Source of the DNA: Prototheca cutis
Lineage: Eukaryota; Chlorophyta; Trebouxiophyceae; Chlorellales; Chlorellaceae
Reading direction: 5' to 3'
Length of the DNA stretch: 20,741 bases
Assembly: GCA_002897115.2 (NCBI GenBank)
Contig: BCIH01000011.1
Location: 743,671 to 764,411 of the forward strand
Below the pieces are notes generated by a model. That model made no database searches. It saw nothing but the letters and a program-made list of their open reading frames with translations, and was not told where the DNA came from. The translations under genes were made by a program, and so were the position numbers. Every line of letters starts with the position of its first letter. The first letter of the stretch is position 1. Below are positions 10,102-20,582 of this stretch, piece after piece.

Positions 10102-10951
10102 ACACACACACAAAATAAATAAATAAATAAAAAAATAAAAATTAAATAAAAAAGCGCACACACCAGGTGTGTCTCGCTGCGATGTGAGCCGAGATATTTG
10201 ACGACATTTGGGTGGTTGAGCGCTTTGAGCAGCTCTACCTCCTTGATGATGCCCTGCAGGGGGAGGAAAGAACAGCCGCAGGGGGGCGAGCAGGATCAGC
10301 CCAGCAATTGATGAGCCGAGCCCTGCTGGGGCCTTGTGTAGGTGAGAACGGATTCCCACCACCCGGTCTCTGGACGTACTCATCCACAGGGGCCCCACAC
10401 ACAGGCAAAGAGAGGTCAAGTATCATGAGCACGAAGCCGCCCGTTGCATTGGGTGGGAGCAGATTCCCTCCACCATGAAATATGATGCACTTCCCAAGAA
10501 CAAGACCAGCGGGGAAGCTTGTCGACTCCGAGCTGCACGACCACCCTCGTGTCCCGCAGCAACCCACCGGAAGGCCGCCAGGCGGGATGCGCTCCAGGCC
10601 AATGGCTTTGATCGCCACATGCTGGCCTGTTCGTGTGTCAAGACCCCGGTACACGTGGCCATACGCGCCACGACCGAGCTCCTCGCCCAGCCTGCCGGTA
10701 GGGTGGGGAGGGAAGGTTTCACTGCAGCACCCGGGCCAGGCTCCAACGTCCGGCCCCCGCCGGTTGCACCTCGATGCCTGCAGACATGAAAGAAAGAATC
10801 ACGCATGCATGGCGAAGACGCGGTACCTGTACTTGTCGCTGAGGACCTTCGGAAAAGCGCTGCGCAGCGGCCGGCTCAACGGGCTGGGAAACCGATTCTG
10901 GGAAGGCTCCCCAGACCCGCCCACGGGCCGAGAAGCTACGTCTGAGGACAT
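5748..10951 (-). CDS. MAP3KE1: MAP3K-epsilon-type protein kinase (Cdc7/Cdc15-like) with ARM-like C-terminal region
   Basis: This is a STE-family Ser/Thr kinase matching plant MAP3K-epsilon, which is related to the septation-network kinases Cdc7 and Cdc15 and acts in cell division and growth. Exons: 10951-10827, 10691-10568, 10253-10164, 9913-9800, 9674-7521, 7372-7146 and 6960-5748. All are GT-AG and in phase, giving 1348 residues, close to the plant protein. Residues 1-41 form a Ser/Pro-rich leader (start MSSDVASRP, with an in-frame upstream TGA). The kinase domain spans about 42-315, with the P-loop GRGAYGHV (48-55), K70 in VAIK, E88 in helix C, HRDIKGAN (D165), DFG (183-185) and APE (228-230). 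[14 protein letters not shown] is a family signature. About 29 Ser/Gly-rich residues (192-220) separate DFG from the GT.YWMAPE motif, longer than usual. Residues 316-869 are a low-complexity linker followed by helical Leu/Ala repeats. The last exon (946-1348) is ARM-like and ends in [12 protein letters not shown]. The Ns at 9215-9216 leave one unknown residue after a certain Pro; the N at 6877 leaves another. The 314-nt intron 10567-10254 holds nothing notable. Confidence 0.93.
10050..10155. repeat. 52-nt poly-C run plus CA and AAAT-rich tract in a kinase intron
   Basis: Fifty-two uninterrupted Cs (10050-10101) are followed by ACACACACACA and then AAATAAATAAATAAAT-type sequence to about 10155. 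It fills most of the intron at 10163-9914 of the MAP3K-epsilon gene. On the transcribed (minus) strand it reads as T-rich, then GT, then a long G-run. The true length of the C-run may be misassembled. Confidence 0.95.
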
Positions 10952-11176
10952 ACGACGGCTTAACCGCTCACAACATCACTCCAAGCAAGGGGTGAGCTGG
11001 AGTGATTGGGTCTGCGACATGCCACGGCGTGCATCCGGAGTTACGGGAGGGCGACCCTGGCTCCNGGTGGCAACCGTCACCAACGGGGAACAATATGACG
11101 CCTCAGCGCCCCATACCCCACGGTTCACAACGATAATTCACGCTTCCTGTTTCGCTGAAATTTCCCTAACACGCAA

Positions 11177-11184
11177 TGACGTCA
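11177..11184. promoter_or_regulatory. TGACGTCA palindrome, a possible bZIP (CRE-type) site
   Basis: This perfect 8-nt palindrome is identical to the consensus bound by CREB/ATF and plant TGA-type bZIP factors. It lies 226 nt upstream of the kinase start codon and about 1 kb upstream of the importin start. Its function is inferred from sequence alone. Confidence 0.35.
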
Positions 11185-11246
11185 GGGAGCCACGTAGGGA
11201 ATGCACCCCGCTGCAATGAGCTCCCGCAACGTTAACATTGCGCACG

Positions 11247-11275
11247 CGCGGGCCGAGGGACGAAATTGGCCCGCG
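11247..11275. repeat. Inverted repeat with 8-bp perfect G/C-only arms
   Basis: CGCGGGCC (11247-11254) and GGCCCGCG (11268-11275) are exact reverse complements around a 13-nt loop. They could form a stable hairpin or a two-half binding site. The repeat sits about 300 nt upstream of the kinase start. Confidence 0.75.
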
Positions 11276-12213
11276 GTTCCCCCCCAACGCTCCTGATCAT
11301 GTAGTTTCTTCAACGAACCTGCTCATGGACGGCACGAGAGGTTGCACTGCATTATCACTCACTAGGACCTGCAGCTCGATGAGATCATGATAGTGTGCGA
11401 AACGAACATGTCGAGCAGAGAGAAAAGAAACACTGGCAGATTGAGCTGGTCCTGTGACATTGTCAATGCAACTGTCAGGGTCAGTCCCTGTCACGCTCAA
11501 CAACTGTGGCACACGTCTGAGCTTGCATTGATTGCACGGGGATAGTCTTGAAGGACCTTTCAGTCAGCCTACACCCAAGGTTGGTGTTGGGAGCCCCGAG
11601 CCGCCTGGATGGAATGCTGCATGTTCTAGGGACAACATGTTGCCGTAAGCATTGAACGTGCAACATCCATGGCAAACAGTCGTATGGGGTCTTGTGAAGG
11701 TTGCAGCTGTCACCGGAAGCAGAGGCTGGGGGGTTGCCTCCAAGCTTCCAGGTCACATGCGTCTGTCCCTGCCTTGCGTGGGCCTCTGATACTCCATGCG
11801 GCTGTGTGGTTGGTAAGGTACACATAAACCTTGTCAAAAAGTATGTGAATGAAACGTACACGTGAATGCTTGCTCTAGGTGCAGCGGTGTTGGAATGAAT
11901 GCAATGGATGGGCATTTTTGAGGACCAGTTTCGGAACCATTTTTCCTGAGATCACGTGGATGGCATCCAGCGGGACCCGTGCCAGGTGGATGGCGCACTC
12001 GCGCATTCACACATGTTCCTCCCTCTCTCGTCCCTTCCTTGGAAGGTATATGCTTCGAATACACAGAAAAGTTATTTTTCGGTCCTCCACGGATCAGCTG
12101 GCAGCGAGTTCCTGCCGAGCTGCGGCCAGAGAACGAGCGCCGACAGGGCCTGGGCGTGAAGCGCTGGGCAAAGCGTTCCTTCCCCCGCCGCGGCGCTAGC
12201 CAGGCAGCCCATC

Positions 12214-15200
12214 ATGGCTGCACAGGGTGATCAGGGCATGTCGGCCCTGCTCAGGGCCCTGATGGCCACGGACAACAACACACGCGCGCAGGCCGAGGCC
12301 GCCTTTGGCGAGCTCAAGAAGCACCCGGATGCCTGCGTGACGGAGCTGGTGCAGGGTCTGCGCAGCAATCCTGACATGGCTTCTCGATCCCTGTGCGCCG
12401 TTCTCCTGCGCAAGGTGGGGGAGGCGGAGGAGCGGGGGGTGGGGGCGGGGGCTTGGCCCGGCCGCCGACTGCCGGAATGCACCACTAAACCAACGGGTGG
12501 CTGGTTGAGGTTGGGGACCGGCCAGGCGGGTACTCGCTGCGGGCATCCAGGCCGTTTCGATGGTAAACATGTGCATTTTCCGTGTTGTCGAAAACGCATG
12601 GAAATGCGAACCTCCTTTGCCAATGTGTCTTTCCAATGCACAGGTATTGGTCAGGGACGACCCGTCGCTGTGGCCAAGCCTCAGCCCTGCCACCCAGGTG
12701 AGAGACCTTGCCCTGTGCGCTTGGATTGGAGCAAAAGTATCATCCGTTTGCGTGCGCATGCCCCACGTGGTGTGGTGTCGTAAGCTCCATGGTCGGCGGA
12801 CATGCACAGGCACGGGTGTGGAGACTTGTTAAAACACAAGGAAACACCCACAAGCACAAACTCGCCCGCCCTCCATGCACACGCCCGCAAACAGCAACTG
12901 GTGTTGACGGAGACGTTACGGAGCATCCAGTCGGAGCAGATGCGCAACATTGTCAAGAAGGTTTGCGACCTTGTCAGCGAGCTTGCGGCCGGCATTCTGG
13001 AGCAGCCCGGCTGGCCCGAGCTGCTGCCCTTCATGTTCCAGGCCGTGCAGTCTGGGGAGGAGGGTCCCATGGAATCCGCGCTGCTGATCTTTGCGCAGCT
13101 GGCCGAGCACGTCATGCCTGTCCTGACGCAGTACACACCCGCGCTGCACGGCATCCTGACCGGCGCGCTGTCCAACGGGTCCACGGACGTGCGTCTCGCG
13201 GCCGCCCGTGCGGCGTGCGCATTCATCAGCGAGCTGGACGACGCGACGGAGCGCGACCGCTTCCAGTCCCTAGTCCCGGGGCTGGTCCAGGCCGTGGGGC
13301 ATGCCATCCAGGCGGGCGACGAGCCTGCGGCCCAGGAAGCTCTGCAGCTGTTCGTCGAGCTTGCCGAGGTCAACCCACGGTTTTTGCGCCGGCAGCTGGG
13401 TGATGTCGTCGCGGCGATGCTCCAAGTCGCCGAGTCTGGTGCTGTGGAACCGGGCATCCGCATGCTGGCCGTCGAGTTTCTCGTCACCCTCTGCGAAGCG
13501 CGCGAAAAGGCTCCGGGGATGATGCGGCGCCTGCCGACCCTGCCCCAGCGCCTGTTTGAGTGCCTGATGTCGTTCCTCCTTGACGTCGAGGACGATGCCG
13601 AGTGGCATACGGCCGAGGACGGCGTGGCCGACGGGGCGGGTGAGGGCGAACTCTTTGAGTTTGGCCAGGAATGCCTGGACCGCGTGGCCTTTGCTCTGGG
13701 CGGCAAGACCCTGGTTCCCGTCGCGGGGGCCACACTGGCTGCATTCATGGCCGACGCTGCGCACTGGGAGCGGCGCAATGCCGCGCTGATCTGCCTCGCG
13801 CAGATCGCGGAAGGTTGTGCCAAGGTCATGGTCGACGAAGTCGACTCGCTCGTCGACCTGTGCCTGGCAGGCGCGCGTGACGCGCATGCCCGCGTGCGCT
13901 GGTCGGCGTGCCAGGCTCTGGGACAGCTGTGCACGGACCTGGGGCCCGAGCTCCAGGAAGCCGCCCATGACAGGGTCGTTCCTGCGCTGCTGGCGCTGGC
14001 GAGCGACACCAACTCCCCCCGTGTGCAGGCCCACGCCTGCAATGCGCTGGTGAATTTCACCGAGGAATGCGACGCCGACGTCATCCAGCCCTATCTCGAT
14101 GGCGTCGCCGGGACGCTTGTTTCGCTGCTGCAGCAATCTAGGCGCAACGTCCAGGAGGCGGCCCTCACCGCGCTCGCCGCGCTGGCCGACTGCGCGCAGG
14201 AGGCGTTTATCAAGTACTACGACGCGTGCGTTCCCCTGCTGCTCCACATCCTGCGTCACGCCCGCGACCGCCAGCACGCACTCCTCCGTGCCAAGGCCCT
14301 CGAGTGCGTCTCCCTCATCGGCATGGCTGTGGGTCGGGACCGCTTCCGGGCTCACGCCCACGAGGTGATGCAGTACATGCAGGCCGTCCAGGCCGAGGGC
14401 CTTGAGCCCGATGACCCATTGGCGTCCTACATGACGCAGGTTGGCTTTAGGGGGATTTTTGGGTGTTATTTTGCTTGGCTTTGCTATTGGCTTGCTGGTT
14501 TCCATGGCATCCATAGAGATGGCTGTACCCTTGCACCCAACCTCCACAGGCTGGCGCTCGGATTTGCAAGACGTTGGGCCCCGAGTTCATCCCGTATCTG
14601 GAGGTGGTGATGCCGGCGCTGCTGCAGTCTGCCGGGGTCAAGCCCGAGGTGACGGTCGCACTGGACGACGATGAGGACGGTGCCGGGGATGAAGACGCCG
14701 ACGAAGACACGGAGACGTTTGTGATTGGGAACAAGCGCATTTCGCTCCGCACGTCGCTGCTGGAGGAGAAGGCCACGGCCTGCTCCATGCTGTGCTGCTA
14801 CGCGGATGAGCTGCGCGCCGGGTTCATGCCCTACGTCCAGCCCGTCACCGAGATCATGGTCCCCCTGCTCAAGTTTTACTTTAACGAAGAGGTCCGCACC
14901 GCCGCGGCTCAGGCCCTGCCGGAGCTCCTGCGCTGCGTCGCCGCCGCGCGGGACGGCGGCGCGCCCGGCGTCGATGACTCCCACGTTCGGGGGCTCCTGG
15001 ACTACGTCTGGGGTCCGCTGCTCGAGGCCCTGGGCAAGGAACTGGAACAGGAGGTGGTGGTTGTCATGCTCGAGTCGCTGGATGAAATCCTCGAGGTTGT
15101 CGGCGGCCCCGCGCTTCTCCCGCCCGACGCGCTCGCCGGTCTGTTTGAGTTGTTTGCGGGCATCCTCGCGGGGTACGAGGCGCGGCGACGCGAGCGGCTC

Positions 15201-16198
15201 GCCCGCGCGGCGACCGAAGACTTTGACGAAGAAGAGGCTGAGGCGCTGGAGGAGGAGCACGAGCGCGAGGGCGAGCTGCTGGATGGGCTGGCCACAGCGC
15301 TCGCAACCGTGCTGCGTCTGTACGGCGACGCTGCTCTCCCTGGTGTGGAGGGTCTGATGCCCGCCATCGGGGGCCTGCTGGCCAAGGGTCGGTTCCCCGA
15401 AGAGCGCCGCATTGCCATTTGCATGATGGATGATGTTCTTGAGCACAGTCCCGCCGGTGGTGCCAGGCACGCGGCCACGATTTTGCCTGTGTTGCTCGCA
15501 GGCGCCACCGACGCTGCGCCCGATGTCCGGCAGTGCTCGGCGTACGGCCTCGGAGTGGCAGTCCAGGCGCAGCCCGACGCGTTCCGCGCCGTCGCGCCCG
15601 CCACGCTTTCCACGCTGCGCGCCGTTGTCGCGGCCCCCGGCTCGCGCAACGAGGACAACGGCGCGGCGACTGAGAACGCCGTCTCGGCGCTGGGCAAGAT
15701 TCTCGAGCACGCGCCCGAGTGCGCCGACGCGGGGCTGCCCGAGTTTTGGCTCGGGGCGCTGCCGATCGTCAAAGACCGCGCCGAGGCCCGGGCCGTGCAC
15801 GCCCAGCTCCTGCGGTTTGTGCAGGGTCGTGACCCCCGCATCCTAGGTGCGGGTGACGCCAACCTGCCCTTGATTGCGAAGATCATGGTCCAGATCCTCG
15901 GCAAGGGTACCAAGCTCGTCGATGCCAAGCAGCTTCCGTCCTTTGTCGCCGTCTGCAAGCAGGCCCAGGTGTGGATTGGTTGAGGTTGAACGGGAGATTT
16001 TTGTGGGATTTTTGTAGGATTTTGATCCTTTTTTCCCCTTGGAACGGTACGATAGCCAGCCAGACAAGCCACAGCAACCAATACAACGAGCACACCCACC
16101 CAACGCAGGCGGCTATTGGTCCAGACATGTTCCAGAAGGTGGTGTCGGAGCTCAAGCCCAAGCAGCAGCAGACGCTTCAGTCCATGCTGAGTCAATGA
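12214..16198 (+). CDS. IPO5: Importin-5 / karyopherin beta-3 (HEAT-repeat nuclear import receptor)
   Basis: This nuclear import receptor binds cargo (ribosomal proteins and histones in other species) and RanGTP, and shuttles through nuclear pores. Exons: 12214-12414, 12644-12697, 12895-14439, 14550-15968 and 16109-16198. All junctions are GT-AG and phase 0, giving 1102 residues, the usual size for IPO5. HEAT-type helix pairs run throughout. Recognisable stretches are LLRK then DDPSLWPSLSPATQ (residues 64-85), QSEQMRNIVKKVCDLVSELA after the third exon begins, GWPELLPFMFQ, ARICKTLGPEFIPYL and FYFNEEVR. The acidic loop LDDDEDGAGDEDADEDTETF (about 638-657) matches the family's acidic loop, and a charged segment at about 809-840 (RRRERLARA...FDEEEAEALEEE) is also a family trait. 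The start MAAQGDQGMSALL sits in a good context (CATCATGGCT). Large antisense open frames over exons 3 and 4 are composition shadows. Confidence 0.95.
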
Positions 16199-16534
16199 CG
16201 GGGGAGACCAAGGGGAAGCGTGGGCCTTGCGTGCAGGGCATGGTGGCGGCGACGTGCCCTGATGAAGAAATAAAGGAGAAACAACGCTGGGCTCTGTGCC
16301 TGGCGATGGGGCCTCAGACCGCACAGCAACCACCAAGAGCTGCCCGCCCGCTTCCTAGCCTTTTGCCCTCAATCCAACTGTTGTGACATGAAGCCTGCCC
16401 TTGCAGAAAAAACGTACGCTTGCCAGGAATGCTATGTTTAGATCCAACACACAAGCTGGTCAATGCCGGGGTCGATCCAAAGCAGAGCAGGCGCAGGGGC
16501 AGCAGTCGCAGTATCGCCAGGTGGGGGTTCACAT
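16199..16534. other. Spacer between convergent importin and AATF genes
   Basis: This 336-nt stretch holds the 3' ends of both genes. AATAAA occurs at 16269-16274, about 70 nt after the importin stop, and may serve as a poly(A) signal. I found no TGTAA on either strand here. There is no coding signal. Confidence 0.65.
16269..16274 (+). promoter_or_regulatory. Candidate AATAAA polyadenylation signal for the importin gene
   Basis: AATAAA lies about 70 nt downstream of the TGA stop. It is a plausible but unproven poly(A) element, since green algae more often use TGTAA and none is present on this strand here. Confidence 0.3.
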
Positions 16535-19250
16535 TCACACAGTAGCACCAAACAGGTTGCCCAGGAGTTGGGATGCCAGGGACTCTGAGCCCACTTCCTG
16601 TGGTATCATAAAGTTGACCAGCTTTTCCTGGACATGGTACCGAATCTTGCGGCCCTTGGATGCCCGGCGGTCCACCATCTTGCGCTTCTTGGTGCCCTGG
16701 TGGGATTTATTTTATTTTATTTTATTTTATTTTTTTTTTGGGGGGGGGGGGGGGGGGGATGAGATCCAGGCCCCATAGAATGAAATCCGCGCCCAGGCCA
16801 ATCAACTCCTCCCCACCCCAACTCATTTTTGAAAACCAACGCCTCCCCCGGGCTATCACACATAACAGCAAATCCCCAGTGCCTCCTCGTGCATTATCAC
16901 TCAAATCTCAAACAAACACTCCTCATGTTTTTACCGAGTAGTTTGGCAGGGCGAGGCCCGGGGCGGAGTTGCTCTCGAGAAACTCCTTGAGGAGGGTGGA
17001 GTAGAACTCGGTGTCGTCGAATGTCTCGGGATCCCGCTCGGCAGCCATGGTCTCCGCATCCCCGGCCTGACGAGAAGGGTCAGAGTTCATTGCAAATCGG
17101 TCGATCGATCGACAGGGGAAACAACTGCAGCAGCATGTTATGGTAGGTCCATGCTCCAGCTGCCCCAGGTTCCCATGCACACCCATAATCCAACGTTGTG
17201 CCCATGNAATGGGAGTGCGGTATACCCTCGGGGACAGCCCCCGTGCACTTCATAAAATTTCCAAATTTCTTTCCTGCGGGTGAAAGACCCCGCCCCCCAC
17301 CCCCCCACCCCACCCCACACACAAAAAAGCACTACCACCCACACCATGTTAAACAAACAGATGGAATCACAAAAAGACAGAGACAAAATTTCCAGAGGCC
17401 AGAGCATGCATGTAATTGTGCGAGTACCCCTGCGCCACGACACACACACACCTGCGCATCGAACGTCCGGCCAATGACTGCGGTCTGGTTCCAGGGGAGC
17501 TGCGAGCGCTGCACCAATGCATCGGAATGCTGCATGAGCTCCGCCACTTGCGACGACACTGCCTGGTTCAGCGCCTTTAGGCTGCCTGCATAATCATTGT
17601 TTGTTTCGGAGGGATGTGGGTGCTAGATGTTTTCGTTGAAGATGCCGCTGGACACCTTGCTTGGAGAATGGGATGGGACTTGTGAGAAAAGTATGTACCA
17701 GATGAAAAGGCAGAAAGAGGGCCTGCTCTCTCCAGACAATAAACAGCACCCAACTGCAATCCACAAATCCTGAACAGTTGACCGGACACGCGAGGGCGCA
17801 CCTCCCGAGACCAGTGTCTTGCGTTGCCACCGGTCGAGCGCGGCGTCTTGGAAGGGCTTGACTGCGTCGTGCCATGCATCCAGCTGCGCCCAGGCGGCAG
17901 CTGCGGAGGCCGGGGCCTTGCGTGGCGCGGGGGGGAGTGTGCCACCCGGCGCGGCCGCGGCCACCTCCGGGTTTTGGCCCGCGGTTGCGGCGAGCAGTTG
18001 CAACAAGTCGTGCAGCGCTCCGGCCGCCTCGGTCCGCGTGGACGTCGCGCCAGGCTGCAGCTCGGATGCGGCCGCTAGCACATCGCCCAACATCACACCC
18101 TGCATTTTGGAATTTGAAGTTGTCTTTTGGGAGAGGTGCTGAATGTGAACTGGACGCCGCTGCCATTGGAAGAAGACCTTTTTTCCATATGTGTAATGTC
18201 CCAGTTGCTCAGGGATTCACTGGCCCCTCCCATCCCACCAGGCCCCCTCCTCAACACACACAAAATGCTCACACAAGAAGCACGCAGAACCCCTACCTGC
18301 GGGTATCGCAGTGCAGACTTGAGCAGGCGTTGGCAGAGTATGCGGAGTTCCAGCGCGGCGTCCCAGAGCCGCCGCTGGGCGCGTGCGGCCACGGCGCGGC
18401 GGCGCTCACGCTGTGCACGATGTGCCAGCTCCGCAGCCGCCACACTCTCATCGGCCGCCAGCGCTGCCACCTCCCGCTCCAACGCCGCCACCTCCTCATC
18501 CTCTGCCACGAGCGCTGCGAAGATTGGCGTGCGTTTTGATCATTGGTTTATTGGGGGGATTTGCTTCAAACGATATTGCTGCATGAGCTTTATCCACAGA
18601 CCGGCGGCATTGTGCTGCTGGAGGCCTTCACCGAACAGGGCACCAGTCCCGGCTCCGAGGACCCCCCTACCCGCTCCTTGTACAGCAGCACACCATGACA
18701 AAGCCAAGCACCTGTCCTGTCCTTTCCATACCGAAATATCAAATACACTGACAAATCAGCGCACCTGGTGCCAGTCGCTCGTGCAGTGCGTGCTCTCCTC
18801 TGGCTCCATCATCCTCGTCCTCGCTGGCCTCTGGAGACTGGAACGCCTCTCCATCAGACCCACTCTCCTCCATTTCATCTTCCGCACGCTCCTCCTGGTC
18901 ATCGTCACTGCTTTCGAATGCCTGCTTGCGAGAAGATCGCTTGCCGGCATAGGCCTCGTCGTCCATCAGAATATCTGGAAGGATGGAGGCGCGGCCCATG
19001 GCTGCTCCTGCGGCCAACTCCTCATCACTCTCTTCCAGCACGGGAGCACTCCCCAGGCCAACAGCATCATCTGGGTCTGCGAAAATACGATTTGGGGGCT
19101 TGTATTGCACCCGAGGCGTGCCTTCAGCAGCCCAGAATGGCGTGATAGGAGCCCCAGCCTACATCGCAACCCACCTTGCTGTCGGGCCAGGTGCGGTTCC
19201 TGGAGCAGGTCCGCGATGTCATCCGCCAGGCTCCTCTTCTTGGCAGACAT
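16535..19250 (-). CDS. AATF: AATF/Che-1/Bfr2 family nucleolar protein (TRAUB domain)
   Basis: The family works in the nucleolus in early 40S ribosome assembly, and in transcription control in animals. Exons: 19250-19175, 19121-18765, 18514-18297, 18099-17802, 17585-17452, 17066-16935 and 16696-16535. All are GT-AG and in phase, giving 458 residues. The N-terminus is MSAKKRSLADDIADLL. An acidic Ser/Glu/Asp-rich region spans about 60-138 (ESSDDDQEERAEDEMEES). A charged coiled coil follows at about 146-190, then LWDAALELRILCQRLLKSA, a family hallmark. WQRKTLVSGG leads to RSQLPWNQTAV. The TRAUB region has FDDTEFYSTLLKEFLES and KKRKMVDRRASKGRKIRYHV (from residue 408), then EKLVNFMIP near the end. 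The first intron is only 53 nt and uses a GAAG acceptor. The last exon is short but decisive for the family. The 385-nt intron 17451-17067 holds pyrimidine-rich sequence, an N at 17207 and a TCGA repeat. The gene is convergent with IPO5 and divergent from the SPINDLY-like gene. Confidence 0.92.
16701..16758. repeat. (TTTTA)n followed by a 19-nt poly-G run in the last AATF intron
   Basis: On the plus strand, about six TTTTA-type units and a T-run lead directly into 19 Gs (16740-16758). On the transcribed strand it is a C-run, an A-rich tract and then the acceptor of the final AATF exon, so the usual pyrimidine tract is replaced by an A-rich one just before AATCCCACCAG. Confidence 0.92.
17101..17112. 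repeat. Self-complementary (TCGA)3 repeat in AATF intron 5
   Basis: TCGATCGATCGA is a 12-nt perfect palindrome made of three TCGA units, about 35 nt upstream of the acceptor of the exon beginning at 17066. No function is evident. Confidence 0.8.
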
Positions 19251-19665
19251 GGTATTGGATATGTAGAACACCTGTCCACTCGTCGCTCCGATGCAGCCCG
19301 CAGGCGTGCACGCGCGCGGTGGCCGCCCGGCAAAGGGGATGCAACCGCCCCGTCCAATACACCTGATACCCTCTCGCTCAATCAGTCGTTCATTCGGTCA
19401 ATGGAACATATCATATAACATTACATATGCTGGAAGGCGGCCAAAGACTTGACACTGCCGTCGGTGGGCATATCACGATGGGGCCAGCCTTCAAAATGCC
19501 GCTCCTGTGCGGCCTCAGCGCGCCGCAAGTTGGAGGTGTCCGACACACAGATCTGCGCCCTCTCTGCGCGGTTTCCCACCCCCACCTGCAGATGAATTTG
19601 TCCATTGCGCTTTAGCATATGGTGGGCTGTTTCTGATCTCATGTAAGGGAGGTGGGGCCCACGCA
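19251..19665. promoter_or_regulatory. Short intergenic region between divergent AATF and SPINDLY-like starts
   Basis: Only 415 nt separate the two outward-facing start codons, so promoter and 5' UTR elements of both genes must lie here. An AT-rich patch (about 19402-19430, CATATCATATAACATTACATATG) stands out in otherwise GC-rich sequence. No TATA box can be assigned. Shared bidirectional control is an inference from spacing. Confidence 0.5.
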
Positions 19666-20582
19666 ATGGCGGCAGCGATGGTGGATTCTGAGCAGGGCGG
19701 CGTTGGAAGAGCTTCCGGGCCCCAGGGATCCCCCGAGTCTCTCGGAAGCGCTGTGACTGCCGACGAGATCGCCGTCTCCAGGATCAAGGCGCAGGTTCTG
19801 CCACTGGTAGAGCAGGCAGGGAGAGCGGGGGATGCCCTGGCGCTCCTCTCGCGTCTGGCCGGGCCCCAGGAGTCCGAGCTCGCTGATCTCGCATGCCTGC
19901 GCGCCCGCTGCTACATGGCGCTCGACAACCGGCCCATGGTGCGTGGTTGGTGGCGTTAGGATGGGCACTGCATTGTTATGACGAGTTGGGTGACGTGGGT
20001 GTCACTGAAACGGGGTCTGGGTGTGCACTTGAATGGGGGCAATGGGTTGGCGGGACATGGAGATCAGGTTGAAGAAGGTGTCTGCATTAAACACAAAGGC
20101 ACATGCCACCTTCACACATGCACACACAAAACCAACGAATCAATAAAGCACCCTTCGCTCTCAAACAACAGGCGTTGGCAACGTACTTGGGTGTCCTGTC
20201 GCGACAACCGGGCTGCATCGAGGCCCTGCTGGGGTGCAGTCAGGTGTACAAGGCATCTTCTCTGCTGCGCGATGCAGTGTCTTGCCTGCAGAGGGCATTC
20301 TGCATGGACCCCAAGGGCCCCGGCGTGCGACCCGCGCTGGCGACGGCATTGACCGACCTTGGCACTGCCGAGAAGCTGGCCGGCACGGCAGGGTGGCGAG
20401 CGCGGTACACAGAGGCCCTGAAAGTGCAGCCGGACCATGCTCAGGCGCACTACAACCTCGGTGTGGCCGCGGGAGAGGCGGGGCAGCTGGATGAAGCAAT
20501 GATGCACTACCGTGCAGCCGTGGCCGTGGCCCCTGCCTGTGCTGAAGCCTGGTGCAACCTGGGCGTCATTTTGAGGGGCAAG
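19666..20582 (+). CDS. SPY: SPINDLY-like TPR protein, N-terminal part only (gene continues past window)
   Basis: The first two exons are 19666-19938 (91 codons) and 20172-20582 (137 codons), joined at phase 0 with a GTGCGT donor and an AACAACAG acceptor. The second exon ends at GTAAGG and the next lies beyond the window. Start context is GCAATGGCGGCA. Residues about 92-228 are tetratricopeptide repeats: DEAMMHYRAAVAVAP and CAEAWCNLGVILRGK are typical TPR helices. ALTDLGTAEKLAG (150-162), followed by a YNLGVAAGE repeat, matches the distinctive TPR stretch of plant SPINDLY, a nucleocytoplasmic protein O-fucosyltransferase related to O-GlcNAc transferase. The catalytic GT41 region would be downstream and is not visible, so the enzyme activity is inferred. 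Fewer TPRs precede the signature than in land-plant SPY. A generic TPR protein or O-GlcNAc transferase is the alternative. Confidence 0.75.

Larger units (their letters stand above)
10952..12213. other. Spacer between divergent kinase and importin genes
   Basis: This 1.26-kb stretch lies between two start codons that point outward, so it must carry both promoters and 5' UTRs. I see no credible exon: open frames are short, lack third-position G/C preference and match no family. It contains a TGACGTCA palindrome (11177-11184), an inverted repeat (11247-11275) and an N at 11065. No TATA-like element stands out. Confidence 0.7.

Noticed and set aside
9868..10419. Open frames with long poly-Gly or poly-Pro runs
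   Set aside because: They come from translating the 52-nt C-run inside a kinase intron, whose flanking exons join in frame with conserved kinase motifs.
11297..11915. Minus-strand open frames in the divergent spacer
   Set aside because: They are short, lack third-position G/C preference, have no splice-supported extension and match no known family.
12681..14084. 467-codon minus-strand open frame
   Set aside because: It lies antisense to the long importin exon 12895-14439. Its Ser/Arg/Ala-rich composition is the expected shadow of G/C-ending codons, and it has no family features.
14484..16336. Two minus-strand open frames of about 440 codons each
   Set aside because: Both are antisense to importin exon 4, which has clear HEAT-repeat homology and matching splice phases. 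They are composition shadows.
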